Shown here in pieces: positions 24,797-35,125 of a stretch of 35,817 bases of DNA; the first letter of the stretch is position 1, and the number at the start of each line of letters is the position of its first letter. Origin of the DNA: Acidobacteriota bacterium (GTDB lineage: Bacteria; Acidobacteriota; Terriglobia; Acidiferrales; UBA7541); the NCBI GenBank assembly GCA_003224075.1, contig QHYF01000086.1, positions 1 to 35,817 of the forward strand. Reading direction: 5' to 3'. Both the position numbers and the translations under genes were made by a program. A model generated the notes under the pieces. That model did no database searches. It had not been told where the DNA came from and was given only the letters and a program-made list of their open reading frames with translations.

Positions 24797-25039
24797 ATGC
24801 GCAAAATTGCCAAGCTTTTCAAGAACGGCCGCAGCCAAGCCGTCCGTTTGCCTTCGGATTTTCGCTTCACCTCGCGTGAAGTCTTCATCCGCAAGGATCC
24901 TGAATCCGGTGACGTCATTCTCTCCCCCAAGCCCGGCTCCTGGGACGACCTTTTCGCCCTTGCCGACTCCGTCGAAGTTCCCGCGGACTTCCTCGCTTCG
25001 CGCGATCGTCGTCCGCCCAAAAAACGTCGCCTCTTCTGA
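24797..25039 (+). CDS. vapB: VapB-type antitoxin, AbrB/MazE fold
   Basis: 80 residues. The N-terminal MRKIAKLFKNGRSQAVRLPSDFRF is the swapped-hairpin DNA-binding motif of VapB antitoxins, followed by EVFIRKDPESGDVILSPKP. The C-terminal half, with PADFLASRDRRPPKKRRLF, should wrap around the toxin and block its active site. GGGGAGG lies about 7 bases before the ATG. The toxin gene follows after 12 bases. It should both neutralise VapC and repress the pair through the upstream palindrome. Confidence 0.9.
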   Translation: MRKIAKLFKNGRSQAVRLPSDFRFTSREVFIRKDPESGDVILSPKPGSWDDLFALADSVEVPADFLASRDRRPPKKRRLF

Positions 25040-25051
25040 CCGGAGCAGCGC

Positions 25052-25462
25052 ATGCCCCGTTTCATGCTCGATACCAACAGTGTGAGCTATGCCCTCAAAG
25101 GAAATCCGCCTTCTGTTCGCGAGCATTTGCGCCGCGTTCCCATGGCCCAGGTCTGCGTTTCTTCCATCACCGAAGCCGAACTCCTCTTCGGTCTCGCCCT
25201 GAAGCCCCAAGCCACGAAACTCGCTGAACTGGTCAATCAATTCCTCTTGGGCGTCAGCGTTCTTCCTTGGGACTCCGCTGCCGCAAAAGCCTACGCCGAC
25301 CTGTGCTCCGCCTCCTGGAAACGGGGCCGCCCCCTCGCCGCCATGGACATGCTCGTCGCCGCTCACGCCTTCGCCTCCGGCCTCACCCTCGTCACCAGCG
25401 ACCGTTCCTTCCGCTCCCTCCGTCCTCGTCTTCGCCTAGCTGACTGGTCCAAGCCCCTCTGA
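25052..25462 (+). CDS. vapC: VapC-type toxin, PIN-domain ribonuclease
   Basis: 136 residues. PIN-domain acidic residues are all present: Asp7 in MLDTNS, Glu43 in ITEAELLFG, Asp99 in AMDMLVAAHA and Asp117 in TSDRSF. Together they bind Mg2+ for RNA cleavage. VapC toxins usually cut specific tRNAs or the sarcin-ricin loop. The actual target cannot be read from sequence. GGAG lies 7 bases before the ATG at 25052. A full-length active toxin is therefore likely, and it is paired with an intact antitoxin. Confidence 0.9.
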   Translation: MPRFMLDTNSVSYALKGNPPSVREHLRRVPMAQVCVSSITEAELLFGLALKPQATKLAELVNQFLLGVSVLPWDSAAAKAYADLCSASWKRGRPLAAMDMLVAAHAFASGLTLVTSDRSFRSLRPRLRLADWSKPL

Positions 25463-25529
25463 TTTGGACTAGCGCCTTCCGGGGCAACCCCGCCAACTTA
25501 CAGAACCCAAACCATTTACTAGTAATTCC

Positions 25530-25557
25530 TTGGCAAACAGTATGCTTATGCTACAAT
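25530..25557 (+). promoter_or_regulatory. Sigma-70-type promoter in the gap before xseA
   Basis: TTGGCA (25530-25535) and TACAAT (25552-25557) are 16 bases apart, both close to consensus. No gene starts for almost 600 bases downstream, so it could drive a non-coding RNA or a very long leader of xseA. Confidence 0.5.
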
Positions 25558-25648
25558 GGTCTTTTGAATTTCGCGCCCCAGTCCCGCCCCGCCATCCAAC
25601 AGCTTGCCCCGTCTCTGTCGGGGTCAGCAGCCTGCTCTCACAAGTCGC

Positions 25649-25736
25649 TAAGTCTTTTCCTTGCCAGAGATCCGAAAAACGTTCCAATAACTCCTTTCCT
25701 TCCGAAATCGTTGGATTTTAAGTCTTTTCCTTGCCA
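25649..25736. repeat. Pair of identical 18-base direct repeats
   Basis: TAAGTCTTTTCCTTGCCA occurs at 25649-25666 and again at 25719-25736, offset by 70 bases. Both are followed within a few bases by TCCGA, so the similarity extends beyond the exact match. Confidence 0.75.
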
Positions 25737-26070
25737 CACTTCCGAGATGCCCCCGGGGGGGTCCCACAACTGGTTAACCAGAAGTCTCGAGTCAGGGCTC
25801 CATGCTGCCTGTCGTGAACGAAGCCCTCGCGTTAGTCCACGGTCTGCTTTTTTCCACCACGCTCAGACGGGCTCTGCCCAGCCATCAAATCCACTGCCGC
25901 CCCTTTCTTTTCATGCACTTACAACCATCAAATTTTGTAACCCCTTTGTTTTGACATTCATACAAACTGCCGGGGGTGTGTACCCCCCTTCGCCACTCTT
26001 CCAGAGGTTCCAAAGTTCATCAGCCGCGACCGCATCCCAACACCCTGAAGCTTTCGTCTTTCTTCACACC

Positions 26071-26131
26071 GTCAACTGTCAACTGTCAACTGTTGACCAA
26101 TCTCTCTCCCACCAGTCACCAGTCACGAGTC
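26071..26131. repeat. Two short 7-bp tandem repeats just upstream of xseA
   Basis: GTCAACT is repeated three times at 26071-26091. ACCAGTC is repeated at 26111-26117 and 26118-26124, with a variant ACGAGTC at 26125-26131, ending 7 bases before the xseA ATG. Confidence 0.7.
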
Positions 26132-26138
26132 ACGAACA

Positions 26139-27503
26139 ATGACCCAGCAACTCACGTTCAACCTCATGCCCACCCGCCCCGTCTGGACCGTCAGCGAGCT
26201 CACCGCCCGCATCCGCGACCTTCTCGCCAAAAACTTTACCGACATCAGCGTCCAGGGCGAAATTTCCAATTGCCACGAAGCGCAGTCCGGCCACATCTAC
26301 TTCACTTTGAAAGACGATCGCGCGCAGGTCCGCTGCGTCTTCTTCAAGCAGCAGCGGCGCGGCATCAAATTCCGCCCCGAAGACGGGCTGCAAGTCACCG
26401 TGCGCGGCTCCATCAGCGTCTACGAGCAGCGCGGCGAATATCAGATTTACGTGGAGAATCTCGAACCGGTCGGGCGTGGCGCGCTCCAGTTGGCCTTCGA
26501 GCAATTGAAAAAGCGCCTCGAGGCGGAAGGCTTATTCGACGCGGCGCGCAAGAAACCGCTGCCGCTTCTGCCCAGCCGCATCGGCCTCATCACTTCCCCA
26601 AAGGGCGCCGCGGTCCGCGACGTCGTCCGCATTCTTCGCCGCCGTTTCCAGAATGTTCATCTCATTCTCTATCCCGTGCGCGTCCAGGGCGAAGGCGCCG
26701 CCGAAGAAATCGTCAAAGCCCTGAAATTCTTCAATCAGAAGAAACTCGGGGACGTTCTCATCCTCGCGCGCGGTGGCGGCTCGATGGAAGACTTGTGGGC
26801 TTTCAACGAAGAACTCGTGGCCCGCGCCATCGCCGCCTCCGGAATTTCCATCATCTCCGGTGTCGGTCACGAAACCGATTTCACCATCGCGGACTTCGTC
26901 GCCGACGTCCGCGCCTCCACTCCGTCCGCGGCCGCCGAGCTTGTTGTCCAGACCCGCCGTGAATTCGATAAGCATATCGCCGAACTCCGCGAAACCCTCG
27001 CCGGGTTGATCCGCTACCGCCTGCTGGAATTGTCGCGCCGCGTCCACGAGTTTTCCGCGCGCCCGGGCTTCCGCCGCCCGCTCGATCTTCTCCGCCAGCA
27101 GCGTCAGCGCGCCGATGAGATGACTTCGCGGCTTGCGCTCGGTCTCCGCGCGCGCCTCGACCAATCGCGCAAACGCTTCAACGCCGCGCATCTGCGCATC
27201 GTCTCATTTGATTTTCGCGTGAAAATCGCGGCCTTCCGTCTGCGCCTCGAAAAACGCGCCGCCGAGTTCGGTGTCCGCATGGAGCGCCTGCTCCGCCGTA
27301 AACGCGACCGCCTCGAAAAACTATTTCTCCAGCTTCAGGAGCGCAGTCCCCTGCGCGTTCTTGAACGCGGCTACGCTATCGCCACCGACGCCAATGGAAC
27401 CGTCCTCCGCGACGCCGCCCAGGTTGGGCTCGGCGACTCCGTCGCCCTCCAGCTCCACCGCGGCCGCCTCATGACTGAAGTCAAGAAGAGGGAATCGTCA
27501 TGA
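26139..27503 (+). CDS. xseA: Exodeoxyribonuclease VII large subunit XseA
   Basis: 454 residues. With XseB it degrades single-stranded DNA in both directions. The N-terminal OB-fold region has WTVSELTARIRDLL, VQGEISNCHEAQSGHIYFTLKD and CVFFKQQRR. The catalytic region has IGLITSPKGAAVRDVVRILRRR, LILARGGGSMEDLWAFNEE and ISGVGHETDFTIADFVAD with RASTPSAAAE. The C-terminal region is a long basic coiled coil ending LERGYAIATDANG. ATG at 26139 is set by the conserved N-terminus. No clear ribosome binding site is visible within the tandem repeats directly upstream. xseB is not adjacent. Confidence 0.95.
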   Translation: MTQQLTFNLMPTRPVWTVSELTARIRDLLAKNFTDISVQGEISNCHEAQSGHIYFTLKDDRAQVRCVFFKQQRRGIKFRPEDGLQVTVRGSISVYEQRGEYQIYVENLEPVGRGALQLAFEQLKKRLEAEGLFDAARKKPLPLLPSRIGLITSPKGAAVRDVVRILRRRFQNVHLILYPVRVQGEGAAEEIVKALKFFNQKKLGDVLILARGGGSMEDLWAFNEELVARAIAASGISIISGVGHETDFTIADFVADVRASTPSAAAELVVQTRREFDKHIAELRETLAGLIRYRLLELSRRVHEFSARPGFRRPLDLLRQQRQRADEMTSRLALGLRARLDQSRKRFNAAHLRIVSFDFRVKIAAFRLRLEKRAAEFGVRMERLLRRKRDRLEKLFLQLQERSPLRVLERGYAIATDANGTVLRDAAQVGLGDSVALQLHRGRLMTEVKKRESS

Positions 27504-27523
27504 ACTCCCTCGCGCGCTTTCGC

Positions 27524-28405
27524 TTAGGGCTGGCGCGGCGCTTCCGCCCTTCTCTGTTTTATCTCTTTGACTTTGTCGACCAGGTCGTCGGCCATCTTCG
27601 TCAACTCGTCGCGTTCAGATGCGTCAGCAACAGTGTCTGCCTTCCGCCGGTAGAGCAGATTCAGATAAGCCATCGCGTCGTCGTACTCCGGCCTCAATTC
27701 GAGGGCGCGTTTCAAAGACTCGATGCCCTCGTCGATCTTTCGCCCGTATTCGCGCGTATATTCTTCCCTCAGATCCGGGGGAAGCGGCGCATCGTCGCTG
27801 AGTTGCCTGCCCCGCACGGACAGATTGAACTTCGTCCTCAGCAGTCCGTTCGCGCGGAACGAGAGTGTCCAGTCAATGACGCCAATCCAGTAGTAGGGCT
27901 CGGGATCATCGGGACGGAGATAAATGTGTTTTTGATGGTACGACTTCGACTCTTCAAAGAGATCCGGATCGAAGGGCGAACCGCCCATCTGGAACAACAT
28001 CGAGCCCAAGCCGTCGATCGCGGAGATGTTCTGTGGCTCAATGTTCAGCACCCCCCGGAATTCCCCAACTGCGGCGTTGCCCATGCGAATGTTGTCTTCG
28101 CTAGGCGCACCGGGGATGTACTGGGATGCGTAGGTGGTCGCGAGATACAAACGTGCATTCAGAAGCTTCGGGTAGAGCTGTTTTGCGTGCGTGAAATAGC
28201 GCTCCGCCTCTTGGTATTGTCCATTTCTGAAAGCTTGAACGCCCTGATTCAGATCCTGCCGCGCCTGTTTCTCTTCTTCGGTCTGAGCAGGTTTCTCTTG
28301 TCCGAAGCATCTACCCGCCATCACCCATGGCAAAGCCAGCATAGACACGGTGACCAGCAAGCGAAGAGAACAAAGCGGGCGTACACGAATAACAGTGATG
28401 ATCAC
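27524..28405 (-). CDS. Secreted TPR-domain protein, unknown function
   Basis: 293 residues. The N-terminus (MIITVIRVRPLCSLRLLVTV then MLALPWVMAGRCFGQ) looks like a signal peptide with a likely cleavage before QEKP near residue 36. A TPR-like unit follows (QDLNQGVQAFRNGQYQEAERYFTHAKQLYP), then further helical repeats, ending with GIESLKRALELRPEYDDAMAYLNLLYRR. It probably acts as a periplasmic protein-protein scaffold. GTG at 28405 has GGAG 6 bases upstream. It begins 36 bases after lepA on the same strand, so cotranscription is likely. It converges with xseA. Confidence 0.8.
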   Translation of the reverse strand: MIITVIRVRPLCSLRLLVTVSMLALPWVMAGRCFGQEKPAQTEEEKQARQDLNQGVQAFRNGQYQEAERYFTHAKQLYPKLLNARLYLATTYASQYIPGAPSEDNIRMGNAAVGEFRGVLNIEPQNISAIDGLGSMLFQMGGSPFDPDLFEESKSYHQKHIYLRPDDPEPYYWIGVIDWTLSFRANGLLRTKFNLSVRGRQLSDDAPLPPDLREEYTREYGRKIDEGIESLKRALELRPEYDDAMAYLNLLYRRKADTVADASERDELTKMADDLVDKVKEIKQRRAEAPRQP

Positions 28406-28441
28406 GAAGAACTCCGATCTTCCCTGCGGAGTTTGATTCTA

Positions 28442-30250
<1,809 letters not shown>

Positions 30251-30591
30251 TTTTTCTGTTACCGGTTTTCTCTGTTACCCGCAGGAATTCGAATCGACTG
30301 TTTGGTTTTTTCGGCGGGCCTGCTTGTGTCGAGCGCTTGGGGGTCGCGCCCGGCTCGTGCGAGACACACGCAGCGCTAAAACCATGCCGTGTGAAGATTC
30401 AGTTTGCCACAAATCCCGCAGCGCGTCAGCACGCGCAATGCGAGAGGAGAAATGCTTGAAGAGAAAGGAAAGCCGGAACAGCAATTACCCCTATGGGAAT
30501 CGTGAAGCCGCTTGACGGTTGCGCGCCGGATGCATACAGTTTCCGCAATCCGCACACGCTTTCGGCCAGCAGCACCCGCTGAGGAGATCTC
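30251..30591. other. Divergent intergenic region between lepA and the MFS gene
   Basis: 341 bases without a gene. Near lepA the sequence CTGTTACC occurs twice (30266-30273 and 30282-30289). The right part holds the MFS promoter. I did not find a convincing lepA promoter. Confidence 0.5.
30512..30540 (+). promoter_or_regulatory. Sigma-70-type promoter for the MFS transporter gene
   Basis: TTGACG (30512-30517) and TACAGT (30535-30540) are exactly 17 bases apart. Transcription would start about 45 bases before the TTG start codon. Confidence 0.6.
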
Positions 30592-31929
30592 TTGACCGGG
30601 CGCATTCACACTGAGGCGATCAAGGACAAAGAAACGGACACCGGTGCGATGTCCATGCAGGCGGGAACGATTCAAAAACTGCGGCTCCGGATTATCCCTT
30701 ATCTTTTTCTGCTGTACGTCATTGCCTATCTCGACCGGATCAACATTGGATTTGCCGCGTTGACGATGAACAAGGAATTGGCGATCACGAGCGAGCAGTT
30801 CGGATTGCTGGTGGGGATTTTCTTTTTCGGTTATTTCCTGTTTGAGATTCCCAGCAATCTTTTGCTGCACAAGATCGGAGCGCGGATCTGGATCGCTCGC
30901 ATCCTGATTAGCTGGGGAATCGTGGCGGTGATGACCGGCTTCGTCCAGAACGTTTCACAGTTGTACGTCGCGCGGTTCCTGCTCGGGCTGGCGGAAGCCG
31001 GTTACTTCCCCGGAATCGTCCTGTATCTGACCTACTGGTTTCGCCAGCGAGAACAGGCGCAGGCGATTGCGCTGTTCCTGGCGGGCTTGCCTGTCACCAG
31101 CATTCTGGGGGCTCCGGTCTCCGGTTTCATTCTGGATCGAATTCACTGGCTAGGTGTGAGCAGTTGGCGGTGGCTCCTGATTCTGGAGGGAATTCCAGCC
31201 GTAGTCTGCGGTGTCCTTACTTACTTCTTGCTGCCAAGCCGTCCGGCGGAAGCCAAGTTTCTGACGCGGAACGAAAAGGACTGGATCACTGAGGAATTGA
31301 ACCAGGAAGAGAGTCAGAAACATGGAACACACCGAATTTCTGCGACACAGGCGCTGACCAACGGCCGGGTCTGGCACCTGGCCTGTATCGGTTTCACCCT
31401 CAATATCGGCATGTACTCTCTGACCTTCTGGATGCCACAATTCGTGAAATCGCTTTCCAGTCTTTACTCCAGCACAAAGATCGGACTCCTGGTGATGATT
31501 CCATACCTTGTGGGTTTGCTAGCGATGGTCCTGGTTTCCCGCAGTTCTGATCGCAAGATGGAGCGAAAATATCATGCAGCGATTCCCGCAATCGTTGCAG
31601 GAATCGCTCTCGTGTCATTGGGCGCAACTCATTCCACTTTCTCTTCGATCTTCTTCTTATGCTTCGCTTCCCTTGGCATCTACAGCGTCTATGGCCCTTT
31701 TTATTCGCTGCCGAGCGAGTTCCTGACAGGATTCGCAGCGGCTTCGGGAATTGCCTTGATTAGTTCGGTCGCGAACTTGGGCGGATTTGCAGGGCCCTAC
31801 GCGATTGGATTGGTTCGCCAGAGGACGAACAGCTTGTATGGTGGCTTGGCTCTCACCGGCGTTTCTTTGTTCGTATCCGCAACACTTATGCTGCTCCTTC
31901 CGAGAAGAGCCCGCGTCCAAGAGGGCTAA
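30592..31929 (+). CDS. MFS transporter, anion:cation symporter (ACS) type
   Basis: 445 residues with about 12 membrane segments. Recognised from IIPYLFLLYVIAYLDRINIGFA, then SEQFGLLVGIFFFGYFLFEIPSNL, IWIARILISWGIVAVMTGFVQ, and RFLLGLAEAGYFPGIVLYLTYWF. These are typical of the ACS family that imports organic anions such as tartrate, phthalate, galactarate or hydroxyphenylacetate. Proton symport is assumed from the family. The start is TTG at 30592, with GAGGAG ending 5 bases upstream. An in-frame ATG at 30649 lacks such a site. No catabolic gene is adjacent, so the substrate is unknown. Confidence 0.9.
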   Translation: MTGRIHTEAIKDKETDTGAMSMQAGTIQKLRLRIIPYLFLLYVIAYLDRINIGFAALTMNKELAITSEQFGLLVGIFFFGYFLFEIPSNLLLHKIGARIWIARILISWGIVAVMTGFVQNVSQLYVARFLLGLAEAGYFPGIVLYLTYWFRQREQAQAIALFLAGLPVTSILGAPVSGFILDRIHWLGVSSWRWLLILEGIPAVVCGVLTYFLLPSRPAEAKFLTRNEKDWITEELNQEESQKHGTHRISATQALTNGRVWHLACIGFTLNIGMYSLTFWMPQFVKSLSSLYSSTKIGLLVMIPYLVGLLAMVLVSRSSDRKMERKYHAAIPAIVAGIALVSLGATHSTFSSIFFLCFASLGIYSVYGPFYSLPSEFLTGFAAASGIALISSVANLGGFAGPYAIGLVRQRTNSLYGGLALTGVSLFVSATLMLLLPRRARVQEG

Positions 31930-32082
31930 CCTGAGGCAACGCAAAGAAGCGGTCAGTCGGGCCGCATGCGTGCCCAGGCGGCGACAAGGGCCATCCAGGA
32001 GACAACGCCGTTGGATGCCGCAACTCGGTTTGAAGCGCGCCGAACTCTCGTGCCGTTTACTGCATCGCTGAATGCAAGCCGG

Positions 32083-32111
32083 TTGGACGCCCGCTGCCAG
32101 CGGTATATAGT
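32083..32111 (+). promoter_or_regulatory. Sigma-70-type promoter for the TPR-GGDEF-like gene
   Basis: TTGGAC (32083-32088) and TATAGT (32106-32111) are separated by 17 bases, both close to consensus. The start of transcription would lie about 85 bases before the ATG at 32202. Confidence 0.6.
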
Positions 32112-32201
32112 TAGGGAGGGCCGTTCGCGCCCCGCAACCGCGCGCAGCCCAGCTCAAATCGAAATCGCAAACAACGGGTACCGCAAAGGCAATTCGAACG
32201 G

Positions 32202-34781
32202 ATGGCCGCAGACGTCAGCAAGCATCTGGAACGCGCCAAGCGCTTCCTCGAGAAGAACCGCGTCGAGGATGCGATCCAGGCTTATCTCGCGGTTCTGGAC
32301 GAAGCACCGCAGCATCAGGAAGCCACGCAGGCGCTCGGCGACCTCTATGCGCGGCAGGACAAGCCGGAGCGCGCGGCGGTTTATTACGGTGTGCTTTTTG
32401 ATCTGCTCGTCGAGCCCAAAGACGAGACAAAGGCCGTGGCCATCTACAACCGGTTTCTGCGCGCGGGTTACGGCCATCAGCCACCCGAGCGCATCGCGCG
32501 TTACGCGTTTTTGCTGCAAAGACAGAATCATGCCGACGAAGCCATTCAACACTACACCCAAGCCGCGGAGCGTTTCGCGGCCGCGGGCAGGGAGGAAGAC
32601 GCGCTCTTTTGCTGGGAGCGGATCGCCCAGCTCGATCCTGAAAACTTAGCCCGGCAACTGCGTCTTGCGGAAGCCGCGGAACGCATGGGAAAGAATGCGC
32701 TGGCCGCGCGCGCGTTTCTGCGGACCGGGCAGCTTGCTTCGGCGAGTGGGGCGGCGGCCGACGCGCTCCATCTTCTCGGGCGAGCGCACAAACTGGCCCC
32801 GCAGGAGCGCAGCGTCGCGCTTCTGTATGCCCAGGCAAATCTACAAGCGGGCAATGCCGTGAGAGCCGCCTCATTGCTGGAGGCTTTTGCCTCTACGGAA
32901 AGCGACGCGGCGTTTCTTGGCACGTATGGCGACGCCCTCATGCGCTCGGGAAGGCTCGAGCTGGCTCGCGATGTACTCGACAAACTGAGCCGGGAAAAAA
33001 GCGAAGGGACAACCCAGCTTTTCGAACTGGCAGACCGGTATGTCGCCGCGGGCCAAGACCAAAAAGCCACGGAGCTCCTCTTGACGCTCAAGCGGCGGAT
33101 GTTTGCCAGCAAACGCCAAAATGATTTCGTTGCGCTGATGGACGGCATCGGGAGCAAGTACCCCCATTCGCAGACGATTCTCGAATTTTGGGCTTCCATC
33201 CACAGCGAGCTGAACCGCGAGTCCCAGTATTTCGAAGTCCTGATCAAGCTTTTTGACGTGTACCTGACCTCGGGAAATATCGCCAGGGCGGCGGAATCTC
33301 TCGAAAGGCTCGTGGATATCGACGCGTACGACTATCGGAATCAGGAGCGGCTGGAACTCCTGCGCGGCCGAGTGGACGACGCCTATTTGAAACGAGTTGG
33401 AAGCCGGCTGACGAAAGGGGGGACCAGCGCACCGGCACGTGCAACACACACTCCGGCGCAGAATGTGCCTAGCCCGCCGCCCACCAGTGAAGAAGGCCGG
33501 CACGTGCAAGCCCTCGAAGACCTCATCGTGCAGACCGAGATTTTTCTGCAGTATTCCTTGCAAAAGAAAGCGCTCGAGCGGCTGCAGAAAATTGCGGCCA
33601 TGTATCCCGGGGAAGAAGAGCGGAACGCTCGGCTTTCGAATCTCTACCAGATGGCCAACTGGTGGCCGCAAGGAGCGCCCAAGCCGAAGAAGGAACCGGC
33701 GGCTGCGGCGGCGACACCGCTGGTCGAGGCCCAGGCCGCCATCACGGGGAAGACGGGTATTTATTCCGCAGAGACGCTGCGCGATCTTTCCAAGATTTCG
33801 GAGATCAATCAAAAGATTTTCCGCCAGCAGACGCCACGCGCGATGCTCAACACAGCGGTCACCGAGGTGGGAACTTATCTCCAGGCGACGCGCGCCCTGG
33901 CAGTTGTGGGCGCGGCGGGCCGGCCGCCGGAAATGGCCGCGGAATTTTGCGCCTCGGGAGTAAAGGCCGCGCCCGGCGCACAGGTTGTGCTGCTTCTCGC
34001 GCACCTGGAAAAGGCCGAGCCCGACGAGCTGGGGGCACTGATCGTGCAAGCGGCGGAAGGATCGATTCTGAGGGATCTACGGCTCAACACGGCGCTCGGC
34101 GTGACGATCAGCGACAAAGAGACGCAGATGCCCGCGGGAATGCTGATCGTTGCGCATGCCGAAGAGCACAAGTGGAGGCCAAACGAAGCTTATTTCCTGC
34201 AAGCCATCGGTGACCAAATGATGATGAGCGTGAGCCATACGCGGCTGCGGTCGCTGGTGCGGCGCATGGGCGTTTCCGATGAACGCACGGGCTTATTGAG
34301 CCGCAGCTCGTACCAGAGCTGCTTGCTGGCGGAAGCAGACCGGGCGCGCACGCAGGGCACGCCGCTTTCACTGGCGATTTTGCAGATCGACCGCGGCGGG
34401 GAACTTCTGCGCCAGCAAGGCGAATCTCCCCTGGAGAAATTTCTGGAACAACTGGCGCGATCGCTGCAGCCGATCGTGCGGCAGAACGACGTGCCGGTGA
34501 AATATACCTCGTGGTCGCTGGCGTTCATCCTGCCGGATACGGCTTTGGCGGGCGCGCAGAATCTCGCGGATAAATTGCGCCGCGCCGCTTCCGGGCTGCG
34601 GCCGCCGTGGGATTCGACGCAGATTACGCTGAGTGCTGGAATCGTCGAGGCGGTGGCTAAAAACGAGTACGACAACGAAGATATCGTGACGGATTTGATC
34701 AACCGCGCGGAGTTTTCGATTGAAGAGGCGAGGAAGCGCGGCGGGGACACCGTGGTTGCGCTGGAAACGCCAAAGCTCTGA
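32202..34781 (+). CDS. Large TPR protein with C-terminal degenerate GGDEF-like domain
   Basis: 859 residues, soluble. The N-terminal 400 residues are TPR-like helical pairs (HLERAKRFLEKNRVEDAIQA, ALGDLYARQDKPERAAVYYG and others). A proline/alanine linker lies near 410-430. Residues about 520-690 look like a GAF-type sensor (SEINQKIFRQQ through EAYFLQAIGDQMMMSVSHTRL). The C-terminal 165 residues keep the GGDEF-domain framework (DERTGLLSRSSYQSCLLAEADR, PLSLAILQID, ITLSAGIVEA, INRAEFSIEEARKRG). The catalytic pentapeptide, however, is replaced by TSWSL at residues 769-773. It is therefore unlikely to make c-di-GMP and may bind a partner or nucleotide. The ATG at 32202 has only a weak, distant AAAGG upstream. 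Confidence 0.8.
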   Translation: MAADVSKHLERAKRFLEKNRVEDAIQAYLAVLDEAPQHQEATQALGDLYARQDKPERAAVYYGVLFDLLVEPKDETKAVAIYNRFLRAGYGHQPPERIARYAFLLQRQNHADEAIQHYTQAAERFAAAGREEDALFCWERIAQLDPENLARQLRLAEAAERMGKNALAARAFLRTGQLASASGAAADALHLLGRAHKLAPQERSVALLYAQANLQAGNAVRAASLLEAFASTESDAAFLGTYGDALMRSGRLELARDVLDKLSREKSEGTTQLFELADRYVAAGQDQKATELLLTLKRRMFASKRQNDFVALMDGIGSKYPHSQTILEFWASIHSELNRESQYFEVLIKLFDVYLTSGNIARAAESLERLVDIDAYDYRNQERLELLRGRVDDAYLKRVGSRLTKGGTSAPARATHTPAQNVPSPPPTSEEGRHVQALEDLIVQTEIFLQYSLQKKALERLQKIAAMYPGEEERNARLSNLYQMANWWPQGAPKPKKEPAAAAATPLVEAQAAITGKTGIYSAETLRDLSKISEINQKIFRQQTPRAMLNTAVTEVGTYLQATRALAVVGAAGRPPEMAAEFCASGVKAAPGAQVVLLLAHLEKAEPDELGALIVQAAEGSILRDLRLNTALGVTISDKETQMPAGMLIVAHAEEHKWRPNEAYFLQAIGDQMMMSVSHTRLRSLVRRMGVSDERTGLLSRSSYQSCLLAEADRARTQGTPLSLAILQIDRGGELLRQQGESPLEKFLEQLARSLQPIVRQNDVPVKYTSWSLAFILPDTALAGAQNLADKLRRAASGLRPPWDSTQITLSAGIVEAVAKNEYDNEDIVTDLINRAEFSIEEARKRGGDTVVALETPKL

Positions 34782-34834
34782 AACAGAAAAAATAATCGTT
34801 TGTCGGAGCCATCCATGGAACTTTCAATTCCTCA

Positions 34835-34867
34835 TTGGCACTGCGATATAGGTCATGATAAAATGAC
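34835..34867 (+). promoter_or_regulatory. Promoter and operator candidate of the second toxin-antitoxin pair
   Basis: TTGGCA (34835-34840) and GATAAA (34857-34862) are 16 bases apart. The -10 is flanked by the inverted repeat GTCAT (34852-34856) and ATGAC (34863-34867), so a repressor bound there would cover it. This arrangement suits autoregulation by the antitoxin. Confidence 0.45.
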
Positions 34868-34888
34868 TATGGTCACAAAGAGGGTGAG

Positions 34889-35125
34889 ATGAAACAAATG
34901 CGAGCGAGCGCTTTCAAGGCGCGCTGCCTGACGGTCATGAAGGACATCCAGGCAACGGGCGAGCCGGTCGTTGTTACCAAGCGCGGAACGCCGGTGGTTA
35001 AGGTAGTTCCCGTAGTGCCGGAAAAGAGCGATCTTTTCGGATTCATGGCGGGGGAATTCAAGGTTGTAGGTGATATTGAGTCGCCCGTGGTTCCTCAGAA
35101 GCAGTGGGAGATCCTGAAGAAGTGA
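34889..35125 (+). CDS. Phd/YefM-type antitoxin
   Basis: 78 residues. MKQMRASAFKARCLTVMKDI followed by GEPVVVTKRGTPVVKVVPV is the conserved DNA-binding half of Phd/YefM antitoxins. The C-terminal half (FMAGEFKVVGDIESPVVPQ) should bind the toxin. AGAGGGTGAG lies directly before the ATG. The stop overlaps the GTG of the toxin gene (GTGA), which links production of the two. It is unrelated in fold to the VapB antitoxin about 10 kb upstream. Confidence 0.88.
   Translation: MKQMRASAFKARCLTVMKDIQATGEPVVVTKRGTPVVKVVPVVPEKSDLFGFMAGEFKVVGDIESPVVPQKQWEILKK

Larger units (their letters stand above)
25463..26138. other. 676-base repeat-rich intergenic region upstream of xseA
   Basis: No credible gene. 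It contains a good promoter (25530-25557), a CCCCG/CGGGG hairpin (25607-25623), an identical 18-base direct repeat (25649-25666 and 25719-25736), and G/C homopolymer runs near 25750. It also holds a GGGGGT/ACCCCC hairpin (25972-25987) and two kinds of 7-bp tandem repeat just before xseA. Confidence 0.6.

Noticed and set aside
25564..26142. 192-codon open frame in the gap before xseA
   Set aside because: It runs through direct and tandem repeats and homopolymer runs, has serine/proline-rich random-looking composition, and has no ribosome binding site or recognisable motif.
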